A stretch of 37,977 nt of DNA from Mesorhizobium sp. LSHC420B00 (GCF_000503055.1 NZ_AYVY01000020.1:111949-149925); one strand, 5' to 3'. Numbered from the stretch's first letter, positions 1 through 7,984 are shown. Translations and numbers: made by a program. Notes: generated by a model from the letters alone, not told the origin.

Positions 1-60
1 GATGCCTGGCGCACCGCCCAAACCGCCAGGGTCGCCACCGAACCGACGGATGCGCCGTGA
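1..60 (+). CDS. purE: N5-carboxyaminoimidazole ribonucleotide mutase, C-terminal end (partial)
   Basis: Frame 1 is open from the first base and ends at TGA 58-60, encoding the last 19 residues, beginning DAWRTAQTARVA. This tail resembles the C-terminus of rhizobial PurE, and the next gene is purK, the usual partner in purine biosynthesis. The TGA overlaps the GTG start of purK in a GTGA junction, so the two are probably translationally coupled. Too little is present to check catalytic residues; the call rests mainly on context. Confidence 0.8.
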   Translation, partial: DAWRTAQTARVATEPTDAP

Positions 61-1133
61 GCCTGCCCGCGGGATCGAGCATCGGCATCATCGGCGGCGG
101 CCAGCTCGGCCGCATGCTGGCGATGGCCGCGGCCCGCCTCGGCTACCGCATCGTCGTGCTGGAGCCGCAGCCGGACTGCCCGGCGGCACAGGTCGCCAAC
201 CGGCAGATCGTCGCCGCCTATGACGACGCGGCCGCGCTCGGCGAGCTGGCTGCGGCCAGTGCCGTCGTTACTTACGAATTCGAGAACGTTCCGGTTGCGG
301 CCGCCGCGGCACTTGCCACCACGGTCCCGGTCTATCCGCCGGCACGCGCACTGGAAGTGGCTCAGGACCGGCTGGCGGAAAAGAAATTCCTCAACGGCAT
401 CGGCATACCGACCGCGGATTTCAGCCCCGTCGACAATGACGAGGAACTGACGGCCGCGCTGAAAAAGTTCAACGGCAGCGGCATATTGAAGACGCGCCGG
501 ATGGGCTATGACGGCAAGGGCCAGCGTGTCTTCCGCAACATGGAAACAGGCGGCTTTGCCGGCACTTGCGAGGCGATGGGCAACGTGCCGTTGATCCTGG
601 AATCATTCGTCGCCTTCGAGCGCGAGATTTCGGTGATCGCCGCGCGCGGCATCGACGGTTCGCTCGCCGCCTACGATCCGGCCTGGAATGTCCATCGCAA
701 CGGTATTCTTCACAGTTCGACGCTGCCGGCCGGGGTGAAGTCCGACACGGCGGCTGCGGCTCAAACGGCGGCGGCCGAGATACTTGCAGCGCTCGACTAT
801 GTCGGCGTCATCGGCGTCGAATTCTTTGTCCTGGCCGACGGTTCGCTGCTGGCCAACGAGATTGCGCCGCGCGTCCACAATTCCGGTCACTGGACGGAGG
901 CCGCCTGCACCATCTCGCAATTCGAGCAGCACATCCGCGCCGTCGCCGGCCTGCCGCTGGGAAATCCCGCACGGCAGTTCGACTGCGTCATGGAAAACCT
1001 GATCGGCGACGACATCCGGCGCGTTCCTGAACTTCTCGCCGAGCCCGATCTGATGCTGCACCTCTATGGCAAGGCCGAGGCGCGGCCCGGCCGCAAGATG
1101 GGCCATTTCACGCGCGTGAGCCGCCGCAGCTAG
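57..1133 (+). CDS. purK: 5-(carboxyamino)imidazole ribonucleotide synthase PurK
   Basis: This 358-residue ATP-grasp enzyme carboxylates aminoimidazole ribonucleotide using ATP and bicarbonate, and hands the product to PurE in purine synthesis. The N-terminal GGGQLGRM motif lies at about residues 13-20. The ATP-grasp core shows KTRRMGYDGKGQ near 145, an ESF-x-EREIS stretch near 185, and the metal/ATP-binding NEIAPRVHNSGHWT near 270. The C-terminal HLYGK-x-GRKMGH motif is intact. The GTG start at 57 is chosen because it overlaps the purE stop and leaves a normal-length N-terminus. The TAG stop abuts a long palindromic repeat that may serve as the end-of-operon hairpin. Confidence 0.97.
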   Translation: MSLPAGSSIGIIGGGQLGRMLAMAAARLGYRIVVLEPQPDCPAAQVANRQIVAAYDDAAALGELAAASAVVTYEFENVPVAAAAALATTVPVYPPARALEVAQDRLAEKKFLNGIGIPTADFSPVDNDEELTAALKKFNGSGILKTRRMGYDGKGQRVFRNMETGGFAGTCEAMGNVPLILESFVAFEREISVIAARGIDGSLAAYDPAWNVHRNGILHSSTLPAGVKSDTAAAAQTAAAEILAALDYVGVIGVEFFVLADGSLLANEIAPRVHNSGHWTEAACTISQFEQHIRAVAGLPLGNPARQFDCVMENLIGDDIRRVPELLAEPDLMLHLYGKAEARPGRKMGHFTRVSRRS

Positions 1134-1181
1134 AGCATGATCCCGAAAAGTGGAATCCGGTTTTCGGGAACGATCATGCTC
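1133..1181. repeat. Rhizobiales palindromic intergenic repeat at the purK stop
   Basis: A near-perfect hairpin has outer arms GAGCATGATC (1133-1142) and GATCATGCTC (1172-1181), and inner arms CCCGAAAA (1143-1150) and TTTTCGGG (1161-1168). I recognise this as a dispersed palindrome that is common between genes in Mesorhizobium and relatives. It starts on the last base of the purK stop codon and could act as a terminator or mRNA-stabilising structure between convergent purK and the LprI-like gene. Confidence 0.8.
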
Positions 1182-1203
1182 AAACAAAAGTTAGAACCTA
1201 CGC

Positions 1204-1626
1204 TTACTGGATGTCGCCGCTCTCGTCCTCGTCGGGGCTGGCGCAGCTCACATCGCCTTCCGCGCAGGTCGAATCGGCGGTGAGCTGTTTGGTGCGGTCG
1301 TCGGTCAGCCGCGTCAGGCATTCCGATATCAGCATCGGATAGATCGAGCCGCCTTCGCTGTCCGCGGCGGAATAGCTGCATTCCGCGTCGCGAAAGGCGA
1401 TCCACGCGCGCTGCGCCGTCTGCAACAGCTTCCTGGCTTTTGCATCGCTTGCGCTGATGAGCTCCTGGTAGGCCTTGTTGAGTTTGGCGTCGGCGGATTT
1501 GTAGTCCGCGTCGGCGCAGATGTTCATCATCTGCTGGCTGTCGTCGTTGCGGTCGCATTCCTGCGCATGGGCAACAGAACCTGCCGCAAGGACGGCAAGA
1601 CAGGCGGACACAAGAATTCGGCGCAT
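1204..1626 (-). CDS. Small secreted LprI-like (DUF1311) protein
   Basis: About 140 residues with a clear Sec signal peptide (MRRILVSACLAVLAAGSVAHA, cut just before QECD). The mature part follows the LprI N-terminal/DUF1311 pattern: paired cysteines, then LNKAYQEL and a QRAWIAFRDAECSY motif at about 75-90. Some family members inhibit lysozyme in the periplasm; many are uncharacterised, so the role here is inference. The start at 1626 is preferred over an in-frame ATG at 1638 because GGAG lies 6 bases upstream of it. The acidic tail (PDEDESGD) is unremarkable. It is convergent with purK and monocistronic. Confidence 0.85.
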   Translation of the reverse strand: MRRILVSACLAVLAAGSVAHAQECDRNDDSQQMMNICADADYKSADAKLNKAYQELISASDAKARKLLQTAQRAWIAFRDAECSYSAADSEGGSIYPMLISECLTRLTDDRTKQLTADSTCAEGDVSCASPDEDESGDIQ

Positions 1627-1751
1627 GATGATCTCCAATTCGCAACCGCATCATTCCAGCCGTCTCAAGCCCGCGCAATGCCGCAAGGCGCCGTTGGCGG
1701 GTATTTCGATGATACGAAACGGTCCGTATCGTTTAGGCAACGCGCTTGCGG

Positions 1752-1780
1752 TTGACACGGGCAAGGCTCCTCGTCTATGA
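1752..1780 (+). promoter_or_regulatory. Predicted sigma-70 promoter for ykgO
   Basis: TTGACA (1752-1757) and CTATGA (1775-1780) are separated by 17 bases, a good housekeeping promoter match. Transcription would start near 1787, giving a leader of about 75 nt with two strong hairpins before the ykgO start. Confidence 0.6.
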
Positions 1781-1795
1781 GCCACGCACAGTTCA

Positions 1796-1843
1796 AAGGC
1801 GCGTCTGTGGGCGCGCCTTAATAGTTCGGCCCGGGACCGGGCC
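1796..1843 (+). promoter_or_regulatory. Two leader hairpins upstream of ykgO
   Basis: The first hairpin has arms AAGGCGCG (1796-1803) and CGCGCCTT (1812-1819) with an 8-nt loop. The second has arms GGCCCGG (1828-1834) and CCGGGCC (1837-1843) with only two bases between, so about one pair must open. Both lie between the predicted promoter and the ykgO start and could control translation of the ribosomal protein. Function is inferred from position only. Confidence 0.4.
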
Positions 1844-1862
1844 CAGACCGACGGGCAAGACC

Positions 1863-1988
1863 ATGAAGATCAAGAATTCGCTCAAGGCGTTGAAGGCGCG
1901 TCACCGCGACAACCAGCTGGTTCGTCGCAAGGGCCGCGTCTACATCATCAACAAGACCGCTCCGCGCTACAAGGCGCGCCAGGGTTGA
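1863..1988 (+). CDS. ykgO: Alternative 50S ribosomal protein L36 (YkgO type)
   Basis: A 41-residue, strongly basic protein: [11 protein letters not shown], then [19 protein letters not shown] and a PRYKARQG tail. This is the zinc-free, C-minus form of L36: the Cys/His zinc ligands of classical RpmJ are absent. It is a component of the large ribosomal subunit. In alphaproteobacteria this form is commonly the only L36, so absence of zinc ligands does not by itself imply zinc-starvation control. A longer in-frame extension upstream to 1746 is rejected because it runs through the promoter and hairpins and the 41-residue form is standard. Confidence 0.97.
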   Translation: MKIKNSLKALKARHRDNQLVRRKGRVYIINKTAPRYKARQG

Positions 1989-1997
1989 GTTTTTGAC

Positions 1998-2016
1998 CGG
2001 AGGCTGCGTGCCTCCG
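1998..2016 (+). terminator. Hairpin after ykgO
   Basis: CGGAGGC (1998-2004) pairs with GCCTCCG (2010-2016) across a 5-nt loop, 10 bases after the ykgO stop. There is no downstream T-run, so it is a weak terminator or a 3' stabilising stem. Confidence 0.4.
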
Positions 2017-2083
2017 TGCGCATGATACGCCTCTCACGCTAAATTCAGTTTGACGATCCGGCGTCGGGGGCTAGATTCCCGCG

Positions 2084-2683
2084 ATGCGGATTCTTTTTGC
2101 ATTTTTCACGGCTTTCTTCGTTTCCAGCGCTGTCTCGCTGCCGGCGTGGGCTGAAGATCCGACAGCAAATCGGCCGACAGCACCTCCGGTTGTGATGACG
2201 AAACAGGCGCGGCTCGATCAGCTGTTTGCCGATCTCAAGCGCGAACGCAACGAAAAGGCGGCCGAGCGCATCGCCGGGCGCATCGGCAGCGAGTGGTCCC
2301 AGTCGGGCAGTGCCTCGATCGACCTGATGATGCAATGGTCGCAAAAGGCGACTGAAAACCAGAAATTCGATGTTGCGCTCGATTTCCTCGATCAGGTGGT
2401 AACCCTGCAGCCGACCTATGCGGAAGGCTGGAACCGGCGCGCCACGGTTCATTTCATGATGAAGAACTACGGGAAGTCGATGTCGGACATCGACCGTACC
2501 CTGCAGCTCGAACCACGCCATTTCGGCGCGCTTTCCGGCCTGGCCCAGATCATGGCCGAAACCGGCCACAAGCAGTCGGCGCTCGAGGCCTGGCAGCGCG
2601 TTCTCGGCATCTATCCGATGATGCGCAGCGCCCAGGACCAGGTCGCCGCACTTTCCGAAGAGCTTGCCGGCGAAGGCATTTGA
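2084..2683 (+). CDS. Secreted tetratricopeptide-repeat protein
   Basis: 199 residues with a signal peptide (MRILFAFFTAFFVSSAVSLPAWA, cut before EDPT). The mature protein has helical TPR-like repeats from about residue 65 to 185. The clearest are the stretch around AEGWNRRATVHFMMKNYGKS and the following LEPRHFGALSGLAQIMAETG, with repeat-typical W, G, Y, A and P positions. TPR proteins act as protein-binding scaffolds; this one is exported to the periplasm. Partners cannot be read from the sequence. It is monocistronic and convergent with the nitronate monooxygenase, with an inverted 8-bp repeat array between the two genes. Confidence 0.85.
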   Translation: MRILFAFFTAFFVSSAVSLPAWAEDPTANRPTAPPVVMTKQARLDQLFADLKRERNEKAAERIAGRIGSEWSQSGSASIDLMMQWSQKATENQKFDVALDFLDQVVTLQPTYAEGWNRRATVHFMMKNYGKSMSDIDRTLQLEPRHFGALSGLAQIMAETGHKQSALEAWQRVLGIYPMMRSAQDQVAALSEELAGEGI

Positions 2684-2687
2684 GACC

Positions 2688-2778
2688 AGTAAGGGAATAG
2701 GGGAGTAAGGCAGTATGTGAGTGGTGTAGATGCACTCCGGAACACATCCCCTACTCCCCTACTCCCCTACTCCCCTAT
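2688..2778. repeat. Inverted arrays of an 8-bp repeat between convergent genes
   Basis: On the right, CCCCTACT is tandemly repeated about 3.5 times (2748-2778). On the left, a degenerate complementary array of AGTAAGGG/AATAGGGG units covers 2688-2710. The two can pair as a long stem with a loop of about 35 bases. The stop codon of the nitronate monooxygenase gene (2759-2761) and its last codons lie inside the right array. It may act as a bidirectional terminator; copy number is probably variable. Confidence 0.6.
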
Positions 2779-3841
2779 CGGCCCGATCTATGCCGCTTGC
2801 TTCCGTGACGAGTTTCTCCACAAGGGCGGCGGCCGGCATCTCCCGCAGCTTCGCAACGCCCTGCCCGGCCCAAATAGGCAAGAAGTCAGCCCGCTTGCTT
2901 TCATCCTTTGCCATTGAAAGCGGCATGACCAGACTCGCCTGTAGCGGAAACGCCAGCGCAGCATCTTCCTCACCAGCCATTTCCATCACAAACCGGTTGC
3001 GCACCACGCGCGCTGGGCGGCCAGTGAAGCAGCGAGTCACCGACGTGCTCTCGTCGTTGGCCGAGCGCAATGCTACGCGATAGACTGGCTGCACATTGGC
3101 TTCAGGACAGGCCAGGAAAGCCGTGCCGATCTGCACACCAGATGCACCAAGTGCAAAGCTGGCAGCAATGCCGCGACCGTCGAAGATACCGCCGGCAGCA
3201 ATTACAGGCACCCGCACGGCATCAACAATCTGTGGTACGAGGGCCATAGTGCCGGCTGTGCCGATAGCAGGGTCGCCAGTGAATGTGCCGCGATGCCCAC
3301 CCGCCTCGTATCCCTGCGCGATAATGGCGTCCACCCCTCCTGCCTCAAGCTGGCGCGCTTCCGAGACGGTGGTAGCCGAACACAAGACAGTACAGCCGGC
3401 CGCTTTCAACTGCTGCACAATTGCGGTGTCGGGTAGGCCGAAGTGGAAGCTGACCACCTTCGGGCGCAGCTCGAGCACAATTTCGAGACGCTCACGATCG
3501 AAGGTGGGGAAGCGCTCGCCCGGCTCGGGTACCGGTCCGAGGCCGACCTCCTCATAGCGGCCGCGAAGGCGGTCGCGCATACTTTGGGCTGCCGCATCAT
3601 CGCGTGCCGGCGGCGGGTGCGCAAAGAAGTTGACGTTGATCGGACGATTGGTGGCGTGCTGCGTCGCCGTGAGCTGCTCGCGGATAGCCTCCGCAGGCAG
3701 AATACCGCATCCGAGCGAGCCTAGTGCCCCGGCATTGCTGACTGCCGCCGCGAGTTCCGGTGTGGTGATGCCGCTCATCGGCGCCTGGATTATCGGGTGT
3801 TCAATGCCGAGGAGTTCCAGAAGATCAGTGCGCATCCACAT
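2759..3841 (-). CDS. Nitronate monooxygenase family FMN enzyme
   Basis: A 360-residue TIM-barrel flavoprotein of the nitronate monooxygenase/2-nitropropane dioxygenase family, which oxidises toxic alkyl nitronates using FMN and O2. Family motifs are HPIIQAPMSGITTPELAAAVSNAG at the N-terminus, VNFF near 71, VSFHFGLP near 132, the active-site region QGYEAGGHRG near 176-185 (with the family His), and a phosphate-binding AAGGIFDGRG near 217. The first ATG is used because GGAGG lies about 9 bases upstream. The C-terminal residues (RGVGE) are encoded by an 8-bp tandem repeat, so the extreme C-terminus is probably not functional. Exact substrate unknown. Confidence 0.92.
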   Translation of the reverse strand: MWMRTDLLELLGIEHPIIQAPMSGITTPELAAAVSNAGALGSLGCGILPAEAIREQLTATQHATNRPINVNFFAHPPPARDDAAAQSMRDRLRGRYEEVGLGPVPEPGERFPTFDRERLEIVLELRPKVVSFHFGLPDTAIVQQLKAAGCTVLCSATTVSEARQLEAGGVDAIIAQGYEAGGHRGTFTGDPAIGTAGTMALVPQIVDAVRVPVIAAGGIFDGRGIAASFALGASGVQIGTAFLACPEANVQPVYRVALRSANDESTSVTRCFTGRPARVVRNRFVMEMAGEEDAALAFPLQASLVMPLSMAKDESKRADFLPIWAGQGVAKLREMPAAALVEKLVTEASGIDRADRGVGE

Positions 3842-4056
3842 TGGATCACCCTCCTCTTTCTCCCAGGAGAGATTACCTTAACTGACTTCCAGCTCAAGTC
3901 GGATAGGGCCTTCGAACCGCTTCACGGCCGGCCACAGGCTGATGCAAGCTGGCGGAGTTCGGCGTCGATCCTAACCCGACTGCGGTCGACGCGCCGGGCT
4001 GGCGCCGCGTTTACGACGCGCCATGCAGCCGGCCCATCCGGCAGCCGCAGCCGACA

Positions 4057-5487
4057 TTAGCGGCCGACTTCCGATCCGACATAGGCGATGCGCAGCATGT
4101 TGGTCGAGCCCGGCGTCCTCAGCGGCACGCCGGCCGTGATGATGACGCGGTCGCCGGGCTTGCCGAAGCCTTCGTCCAAAGCGATGCGGCAGGCGCGATC
4201 GACCATGTCGTCGAGGTCGATGGCATCGGGAGAAACGACGCAATGCGTGCCCCACAGCAGCGACAGCCGCCGCGCCGTGTTGAGGATCGGCGACAGCGCC
4301 ACGATCGGCACTTGCGGCCGCTCGCGCGCGGCGCGCAAGCCGGTTGTGCCGGACGCGGTATAGGTGATGATCGCCGACAGCTTAAGCGTCTCGGCTATTT
4401 CGCGGGCGGCGAGCGAGATGGCGTCGGCTCCCGTCGCTTCCGGTTCCGAGCGCTGCGCGTTGATGATGCCGGCATAGGTCGGGTCGGTTTCGACCTTGGT
4501 GGCGATCCGGTTCATCATCGCCACCGCCTCGACCGGATAGGCGCCGGCGGCGGACTCCGCCGAAAGCATTATCGCGTCGGCGCCTTCAAACACGGCGATC
4601 GAAACGTCCGACACCTCGGCGCGTGTCGGCACCGGCGCGGTGATCATCGATTCCAGCATCTGCGTGGCGACCACCACCGGCTTGCCGGCACGGCGCGCGG
4701 CGCGAGTGATCTGCTTCTGGATGCCAGGCACGGCTTCGAGCGGCATCTCGACGCCGAGATCGCCGCGGGCAACCATCAGCGCATCCGAAAGTTCAATGAT
4801 CTCGGCCAGCCGGGCGACGGCCTGCGGCTTTTCGATCTTGGCCATGATCAGCGCCCGGCCGCGTGCGATCTTGCGTGCTTCGGCCAGGTCCTCGGGCCGC
4901 TGCACGAAGGACAGTGCCACCCAGTCGACGCCGGTCGCCAGAACCGCGTCGAGATCCCGGCGGTCCTTTTCCGTCAGCGCTCCGACCGGCAGGTCGGTGT
5001 CGGGCAGGCTGACGCCCTTCTTGTCGGAAATGATCGTGCCGGCGACGACGGTGCAGACGATCGCCTTGCCGTTGCTGCTGACCGCCTTGAGCTCGAGCTT
5101 GCCGTCGTCGATCAGCAGGCGATGACCAGCCTCGACCGAACGCAGGATTTCGGGATGCGGCAGGTAGACCCTCGTCGAATTGCCGGGTTCGGAATTGTCG
5201 TCGAGCGTGAAGGTCTGACCGACGGTCAGCACCTCTTTGCCGTTGGCGAACTTGCCGACGCGCAGCTTTGGCCCTTGCAGGTCTGCAAGAACGCCGATCG
5301 GCCGGCCGACCGCCTCCTCGACGGCACGAATACGGCCGACGAGCGTACGCATCAATTCATGGTCGGTGTGGCTCATATTGATGCGGAACACGTCGGCGCC
5401 GGCTTCGAACAGCTTCTTCAGCATCTCCTCGGACGAGGAGGCCGGACCGATGGTGGCGAGGATCTTGACCTTGCGGCTGCGTCTCAT
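4057..5487 (-). CDS. pyk: Pyruvate kinase
   Basis: 476 residues, normal for bacterial pyruvate kinase, the last step of glycolysis (phosphoenolpyruvate + ADP to pyruvate + ATP). Visible motifs are KILATIGPAS at the start, FRINMSH near 35-41 (substrate Arg), ADLQGPKLRVG near 68, IMAKIEKPQAV near 215 with the catalytic Lys, MVARGDLGVE near 238, and VVATQMLESMI near 271. The C-terminal allosteric domain carries TASGTTG and ARERPQVPIVALS. The ATG overlaps the TGA of the upstream DUF1036 gene (ATGA), so translation is probably coupled. It lies downstream of NMO on the same strand with a 215-bp gap in which I see no clear hairpin. Confidence 0.97.
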   Translation of the reverse strand: MRRSRKVKILATIGPASSSEEMLKKLFEAGADVFRINMSHTDHELMRTLVGRIRAVEEAVGRPIGVLADLQGPKLRVGKFANGKEVLTVGQTFTLDDNSEPGNSTRVYLPHPEILRSVEAGHRLLIDDGKLELKAVSSNGKAIVCTVVAGTIISDKKGVSLPDTDLPVGALTEKDRRDLDAVLATGVDWVALSFVQRPEDLAEARKIARGRALIMAKIEKPQAVARLAEIIELSDALMVARGDLGVEMPLEAVPGIQKQITRAARRAGKPVVVATQMLESMITAPVPTRAEVSDVSIAVFEGADAIMLSAESAAGAYPVEAVAMMNRIATKVETDPTYAGIINAQRSEPEATGADAISLAAREIAETLKLSAIITYTASGTTGLRAARERPQVPIVALSPILNTARRLSLLWGTHCVVSPDAIDLDDMVDRACRIALDEGFGKPGDRVIITAGVPLRTPGSTNMLRIAYVGSEVGR

Positions 5488-6002
5488 TGACTGTTTGTTC
5501 CCGGGGCGGCTGGAGCGCCATCCGTTGCGGGCTCGTCAGTCAGCTGGACCATCCAGCTTGCCTGCTCGCCCGTGTCATATTCCTGGAATCCGGCGCGCTG
5601 AAAGCCTCGGGCGACGCAATCGGTAACGCCGGCGATCTTGAACTCTTTTTCGGCCACGCACATGTTGATCGGGCCATCCCAGCGTCCGCCGCGCTCGGCG
5701 TCTTCTGCATAAAGATAGTAAAACCTTGATGACAACGGTCCCTCGATCAGCGTCTTGCAGCTCGATCCTTCGATGTGCCACCAGCCTTCGGTGATCCAGC
5801 CGGCTTTGGCGCGATAGCCGATGCCGACGCCGACCAGGTTCTGCGTGGCATTGCAGACGCGGAAATCGGCGCGTGCCGGCGAGGCCGAAATCACCACAAA
5901 AAGGCCCATGGCCGGTATCAGGAGCGGCATGGCCAAGGCATGGCGCACACGCAGCCTGCCGGCGAAACCCATCCCGAAACCCCTCAAGAACCACATTTGC
6001 AT
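5484..6002 (-). CDS. DUF1036 exported protein, co-operonic with pyk
   Basis: 172 residues. It starts with a basic then hydrophobic N-terminus (LAMPLLIPAMGLFVVISASPARA) that looks like a signal peptide cut before DFRVCNATQN. The mature part follows the DUF1036 pattern: FRVCN near 47, a WxxEGWWHIEGSSCKTLIEG core, YYLYAEDA, and MCVAEKEF-x-DC with conserved cysteines. Function is unknown. Linkage to pyk with a 4-bp stop/start overlap suggests co-expression with glycolysis; I recall the same pairing in other rhizobia. Start could be 6002 or 5996; a GAGAG stretch just upstream fits the second slightly better. Confidence 0.85.
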   Translation of the reverse strand: MQMWFLRGFGMGFAGRLRVRHALAMPLLIPAMGLFVVISASPARADFRVCNATQNLVGVGIGYRAKAGWITEGWWHIEGSSCKTLIEGPLSSRFYYLYAEDAERGGRWDGPINMCVAEKEFKIAGVTDCVARGFQRAGFQEYDTGEQASWMVQLTDEPATDGAPAAPGTNSQ

Positions 6003-6215
6003 CTCTCAACGCCCCTTTTCGGAAAAGTCCGTACGCATGTCAACGCGCCGATCTGTCCAATCCAATCGATTTAGAAGGCTCTGGCGCGCTTACGGTCGCC
6101 CCTGCTCAGTTTTTTGGCAGAAACCGTGGCCAAACAACGGCATTGCGCGAGCGTTCTCTTCGTGGAATGACGGTACCACCCTCCCCGGAAGCCAGCGAAC
6201 AGACCTTTCCCGCCA

Positions 6216-7013
6216 ATGACCCGATCCACAGTTTTCGCGCCTTTCGACATCGTCGAAGGCGATCGCAAGCGCGGCATGGTGCTTTTGGCCGATCACGCCC
6301 GCCGCGACCTGCCGGAGGAGTATGGCAGCCTCGGCCTGCCCGCGGCGGAGTTCGACCGCCACATCGCCTACGACATCGGCGTCGAGACTGTAACCCGCGA
6401 ACTCGCAAGTCTGCTCGGCGTTCCGGCGGTGCTTGCCAATTTTTCGCGACTGCTGATCGACCCCAATCGCGGCGAGGACGATCCAACGCTGATTCGCCAG
6501 CTCTATGACGGCACCGTCATCCCGGGAAATTATCCCATGGCGCCGGAGGAACGCGAAAGACGGCTGGATCGCTTTTACCGCCCCTATCATGACGCCGTCG
6601 GCGCCATGATCGCCTCGGTGGCGCAAGCGTCAGCGCAGGCGCCCTTCATTTTTTCGGTGCATTCCTTCACACCGACCATGCAGGGCTTCGTGCGGCCGTG
6701 GCATGTCGGCATATTATGGGATCTCGACGATCGCGTTGCGCGGCCGCTGATCGACATGCTCGCCGAGGACAAGAGCCTCGTCGTCGGCGACAACGAACCC
6801 TATGACGGCGCACTGCGCGGCGATACCATGTTCAGGCACGCTATCGTCAACGGCTTTGCCCATGCGCTTATCGAGATCCGCCAGGACCTGATCGCCGACC
6901 GGAAGGGTGCGCTCGCCTGGGCCGAACGGCTGGCGCCGATCGTTGACGCGATAGATCGACGTGCCGATATACATGCAGTGAAAATATTCGGCTCGCGCAC
7001 CGGGCCGGCATGA
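6216..7013 (+). CDS. N-formylglutamate amidohydrolase family protein
   Basis: 265 residues of the N-formylglutamate amidohydrolase family, zinc-type enzymes related to HutG that release formate from N-formyl amino acids. Motifs include LLADHARRDLPEEYGSLGL at about 23-41, FSRLLIDPNRG near 76-86 and the family hallmark FSVHSFTP near 147-154, with GDNEPY further on. It diverges from DUF1036-pyk and is followed after 25 bases by DUF1244, an arrangement suggesting a two-gene operon. There are no hut genes around, so a role in histidine degradation is not supported here; substrate remains open. Confidence 0.9.
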   Translation: MTRSTVFAPFDIVEGDRKRGMVLLADHARRDLPEEYGSLGLPAAEFDRHIAYDIGVETVTRELASLLGVPAVLANFSRLLIDPNRGEDDPTLIRQLYDGTVIPGNYPMAPEERERRLDRFYRPYHDAVGAMIASVAQASAQAPFIFSVHSFTPTMQGFVRPWHVGILWDLDDRVARPLIDMLAEDKSLVVGDNEPYDGALRGDTMFRHAIVNGFAHALIEIRQDLIADRKGALAWAERLAPIVDAIDRRADIHAVKIFGSRTGPA

Positions 7014-7038
7014 TGGAGGCCAAGGAGGCCAACAAGCC

Positions 7039-7347
7039 ATGACCGAACTCAGCGACGTACAAAAGCGCGATTTCGAAGCCGCTGCCTTCCGCCGGCTGGT
7101 CGCGCATCTGCGCGAGCGTTCCGACGTGCAGAACATCGACCTGATGAACCTCGCCGGCTTCTGCCGCAACTGCCTGTCCAACTGGTACCGCGATGCGGCG
7201 CAAGCCGAGGGTGTCGAACTCAGCAAGGACCAGTCGCGCGAGATCATCTACGGCATGGCCTATGCCGAGTGGCAGGCACTGAACCAGATCGAGGCCTCCG
7301 ATGCCAAGAAGGCCGAGTTCGAGGCAAGACGCCCCAGGGACCACTAG
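7039..7347 (+). CDS. DUF1244 domain protein
   Basis: 102 residues, the usual length of DUF1244, a small mostly helical family widespread in alpha- and gammaproteobacteria and of unknown function. Recognisable are FEAAAFRRLVAHLRERSDVQNIDLMN, a CxxC-containing AGFCRNCLSNWY at about 40-51, and REIIYGMAYAEWQ near 75. A ribosome-binding AAGGAGG-like stretch precedes the ATG. It is probably co-transcribed with the upstream amidohydrolase. The TAG stop is formed with the first bases of a RIME-like repeat. Confidence 0.9.
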   Translation: MTELSDVQKRDFEAAAFRRLVAHLRERSDVQNIDLMNLAGFCRNCLSNWYRDAAQAEGVELSKDQSREIIYGMAYAEWQALNQIEASDAKKAEFEARRPRDH

Positions 7348-7448
7348 AGCAATTCCAGGAAAAGTGTGAACGGTTTTCCGTCCGGAATTGCGTCAAGACA
7401 AAAGGATGGAACGGTTCGGCGTTTCCGTGAAACGATGAACCGTTCCAG
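7346..7448. repeat. RIME-like mosaic element, copy A
   Basis: Two adjacent palindromes. The first has arms GCAATTCC and GGAATTGC around a GGAAAAG...TTTTCC inner stem; the second has arms GAACGGTTC and GAACCGTTC around GTTTCCGTGAAAC. A second copy lies at 16233-16332 in the same orientation with about 85-90% identity by eye. It matches the general plan of rhizobial intergenic mosaic elements (RIME). It begins inside the TAG stop of the DUF1244 gene. Confidence 0.85.
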
Positions 7449-7511
7449 GTCACAATCCATCGCACTGAACGACCTTCACGAATGGTTTTTGCCCCAAATG
7501 GGAGGACTGCC

Positions 7512-7973
7512 GTGCCTAAGATCGACGTCGCCGACGTACCCGGACGCAAGGGCTCATCCTATCCACCTCCGTTCGATGCACCCTGTGCCGAACGCGTGCG
7601 GCAGCGGCTGGGCAACGCCGGCGGGCTCACCGACTTCGGCATCAATCTCATGCGCCTGCCGCCGGGCAACTGGTCGAGCCAGCGCCACTGGCATTCGCAC
7701 GAAGACGAGTTCGTCTACGTGCGCGAAGGCGAGCTGACGCTCGTCGAAGATGCCGGCGAGACGGTGCTGCGCGCGGGTGATTGCGCGGCCTTTCCGAAAG
7801 GCTCCGGCAACGGCCATCACATGATCAACAAATCGGGCGCAGTTGCGATCTATCTCGAAGTTGGTTCGCGTTGGCCCGCCGACGTAACCACCTGCTCCGA
7901 CATCGACATGATGAGCACCAACGCTGACGGCCGGTTTGTGCACAAGGATGGCGCGCCTTATCCCGAGCCGTAG
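7512..7973 (+). CDS. Small cupin-domain protein
   Basis: About 153 residues, a single cupin barrel. Motif 1 is visible as SSQRHWHSHEDEFVYVREGELTL (two His and a Glu as metal ligands, near residues 57-80), and motif 2 as GDCAAFPKGSGNGHHMIN with a further His near 105. Small cupins of this type bind a metal and serve as isomerases, oxygenases or sugar-binding modules; nothing here fixes the substrate. GTG at 7512 is chosen because GGAGG sits 6 bases upstream; an in-frame start at 7482 lacks a ribosome-binding site. It is flanked by the RIME copy upstream and a multi-hairpin segment downstream, so it is probably monocistronic. Confidence 0.88.
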   Translation: MPKIDVADVPGRKGSSYPPPFDAPCAERVRQRLGNAGGLTDFGINLMRLPPGNWSSQRHWHSHEDEFVYVREGELTLVEDAGETVLRAGDCAAFPKGSGNGHHMINKSGAVAIYLEVGSRWPADVTTCSDIDMMSTNADGRFVHKDGAPYPEP

Positions 7974-7984
7974 AGATTTTGGAG

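Noticed and set aside
4243..5490. Plus-strand ORF of 415 codons opposite pyk
   Set aside because: It is the antisense shadow of a high-GC gene; composition is rich in Arg, Asp and Gly, with no recognisable domain, and pyk is certain.
7346..7448. Insertion sequence or CRISPR for the RIME copies
   Set aside because: No transposase, no terminal duplication, and only two dispersed copies made of two palindromes; this fits an intergenic mosaic element.
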